Position numbers and translations under genes: made by a program. Source: Marinobacter flavimaris (GTDB lineage: Bacteria > Pseudomonadota > Gammaproteobacteria > Pseudomonadales > Oleiphilaceae). From it: a DNA stretch of 64,000 nucleotides. Positions 62,655 through 64,000 of the stretch are shown piece after piece (position 1 is the first letter of the stretch; each line of letters starts with the position of its first letter). Location: the NCBI RefSeq assembly GCF_002933295.1, contig NZ_PSSW01000011.1, forward strand, positions 62,001 to 126,000. Direction: 5' to 3'. The notes under the pieces are model-generated. The model saw only the letters and a program-made list of their open reading frames with translations. It had not been told where the DNA came from and did not search any database.

Positions 62655-62729
62655 CAGAGAGCTCCCTTCGGCGTTGGTTTCAGCTGCAGTATAAACGAAG
62701 TGCCCGCGCAAACGGTTGACTCATTTGCC

Positions 62730-62758
62730 TGGTATGACTTCGAGTTGGAGTCATACCA
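62730..62758. promoter_or_regulatory. Perfect inverted repeat upstream of the WS/DGAT gene
   Basis: TGGTATGACT (62730-62739) and AGTCATACCA (62749-62758) are exact 10-base arms around nine bases. It lies 75 bases before the WS/DGAT start and 12 bases after the end of the LysR gene on the same strand. With no U-tract on the LysR side, an operator is as likely as a terminator. Confidence 0.5.
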
Positions 62759-62770
62759 TTTGCTTTATTT

Positions 62771-63682
62771 TCAGCCTGTTAGCCAGTCTGAAACGGCTCC
62801 CTCCGCGCTGAGTCGGTCCCAGAACCACATCAGGGCCTTGCCCTGGTCCTCGGCATGCCTGGCCAGGTGCAGTTTGATTGGCTGGCGAGATTCCTGAACT
62901 TCCTTGATGACCAGTTTGCCTTCCTTCAGTTCTGCGCTGATTCGTGCCCTTGGTAACCATCCCACGCCGAGGCCGGCTACCTGTATGGCGATCTTCTGGT
63001 CAATGTTGGCCACCGTCAGGGTTCGCTGGCGGTGGAATATGCCGGCGTGGCCCGGAGGCAGGGACCTTGATGTATCTGCAGCGACGGCTGCTGGATAACG
63101 TGAGATATCTTCCTCGGAAAGCGGGGCTTGGGCATCGGCCAGGGGGTGATCGGCGGCAACGGCGAATACGAATGTCATCTCGCCCAGGGATTGGGTTGTG
63201 TAGTTTCCCGCAGGCTTGCTGAAATTATCGGCGCCGATGATCAGATCCACGCGGCGGCTTTGCAGAGCATCCCAGGTTCCGGCAAAGACCTCTTCCACAA
63301 TTTGTACATCTACCGGTACGCCGAGCTCATAGAATTCCTGGATTGCCGGAAACAGGCATTCCGCTGGCAGCAGTGAGTTGAACCCGATCCGCAACCGCGT
63401 TTCCCAGCCCTGGGCGACCTGGCGTGTGGTGTGCGCGAGGTTTTCTGCCGCCTCGAGCAGTGTGCGACCCTCTTCCAGAAGGTAGCGGCCGGCCGGTGTC
63501 AGTCGGGCGCGGTGACCGGTTCGGTCGTAAATGGCGACATTCAGGTCCTCTTCCAGCTTCTGCACGGTGTAACTGATGGCGGAGGGAACCCGGAACAGTT
63601 CGTTGGCGGCACCGGCGAAACTGCCTTTGCGGTCAATGGCATCAAGGACTTTGAGGGCGTCAATGGTGATGGCTGTATGCAT
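62771..63682 (-). CDS. LysR-type regulator, YhaJ-like
   Basis: This 303-residue regulator has an N-terminal winged helix (LDAIDRKGSFAGAANELFRV then PSAISYTVQKLEEDLNV) close to E. coli YhaJ, and an effector domain. YhaJ lies near yqjG in E. coli and responds to breakdown products of nitroaromatics. Here it is divergent from a yqjG-like gene, so control of that gene is a fair inference. The ligand is unknown. Confidence 0.83.
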   Translation of the reverse strand: MHTAITIDALKVLDAIDRKGSFAGAANELFRVPSAISYTVQKLEEDLNVAIYDRTGHRARLTPAGRYLLEEGRTLLEAAENLAHTTRQVAQGWETRLRIGFNSLLPAECLFPAIQEFYELGVPVDVQIVEEVFAGTWDALQSRRVDLIIGADNFSKPAGNYTTQSLGEMTFVFAVAADHPLADAQAPLSEEDISRYPAAVAADTSRSLPPGHAGIFHRQRTLTVANIDQKIAIQVAGLGVGWLPRARISAELKEGKLVIKEVQESRQPIKLHLARHAEDQGKALMWFWDRLSAEGAVSDWLTG

Positions 63683-63797
63683 GTTCGAATTATCTGAGGT
63701 TGTTGGCCAGAAATGCTTGTTTGAGAGCGTAGCAGGGTCCCCGGTATTCTGCCTGTATTGATTTCATCATGTTCAGGAATTTTAACGGGAGGGCTTT

Positions 63798-64000
63798 ATG
63801 GGCCTGCTGATTGATGGCAAATGGCACGACAAGTGGTATGACACCGACAAGACCGGTGGCAAGTTTGAACGGGAAGCAGCGCGTTTCCGGAACTGGGTGA
63901 CCGCCGATGGCTCGCCGGGGCCGGATGGCGAAGGCGGTTTCAAGGCGGAATCAGGGCGCTATCATCTCTATGTTTCAATGGCCTGCCCCTGGGCGCACCG
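63798..64000 (+). CDS. Glutathionyl-hydroquinone reductase (YqjG-like), 5' end
   Basis: The first 67 codons are present; the gene runs off the right edge. The protein starts MGLLIDGKWHDKWYDT and reaches YHLYVSMACPWAHR. The CPWAHR motif holds the catalytic cysteine of Xi-class glutathione transferases, which reduce glutathionyl-hydroquinones. GGGAGGG precedes the ATG. It is divergent from the LysR gene. Confidence 0.92.
   Translation, partial: MGLLIDGKWHDKWYDTDKTGGKFEREAARFRNWVTADGSPGPDGEGGFKAESGRYHLYVSMACPWAH

Overview
The window looks like a chromosomal segment of a marine gammaproteobacterium, most probably Marinobacter or a close relative. Evidence: moderately high GC; housekeeping blocks in the order known from Pseudomonas (hslU-hslV-SPOR-argS-priA-rpmE-maeB-ponA-pilMNOPQ-aroK-aroB-damX-gltB-gltD-hemE; HAD-rppH-ptsP; mapZ-radA; glyA-nrdR-ribD-ribB-ribH-nusB-thiL-pgpA); and a wax ester synthase/DGAT-family acyltransferase, typical of Marinobacter. 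The genus is inferred from remembered gene content, not from a search. I see no prophage, insertion sequence, CRISPR array, tRNA or rRNA, and no obvious defence system.

Layout. 1-8040: envelope polysaccharide and LPS: the 5' end of a mannose-1-phosphate guanylyltransferase, a GT2 glycosyltransferase, two coupled GT4 glycosyltransferases, an ELM1-family protein, a late lipid A acyltransferase, Kdo transferase (waaA) and tolC. 8041-15740: TPP riboswitch and thiC, nudF, a YqiB-like protein and cpdA, then the divergent metE/metR pair. 15787-22670: stand-alone gcvH, rlmI-like methyltransferase, HAD-IB phosphatase, rppH, ptsP and a patatin-like protein. 22727-29324 (minus strand): priA, argS, an FtsN-like SPOR protein and hslVU. 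29588-48491: rpmE, malic enzyme, PBP1A, the type IV pilus operon pilMNOPQ, aroKB, damX and gltBD. 48618-53467: hemE, mapZ, radA and ettA. 53736-60361: glyA, nrdR, riboflavin genes, nusB, thiL and pgpA. 60379-64000: two small uncharacterised genes, the WS/DGAT acyltransferase, a YhaJ-like LysR regulator and the start of a glutathionyl-hydroquinone reductase.

Functional links: thiC and thiL both serve thiamine; ribD/ribB/ribH serve riboflavin, but the riboflavin synthase gene usually found between ribD and ribB is absent; aroKB (shikimate) sits in the pilus/glutamate-synthase block; ptsP and rppH form a conserved pair.

The most unusual content is non-coding. Two long hairpins (16202-16302 and 49726-49832) share an internal sequence but have different, still self-complementary outer arms. 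Two related near-perfect palindromes lie between convergent genes (17583-17612 and 22687-22713). A REP-like hairpin lies beside the second long hairpin (49889-49924). An inverted repeat separates ettA and glyA (53527-53575). Among proteins, the patatin-like protein has Asn where the nucleophilic Ser should be, RibB carries a GTP cyclohydrolase II-like domain without its zinc cysteines, and damX contains sixteen exact CCAGAG units.
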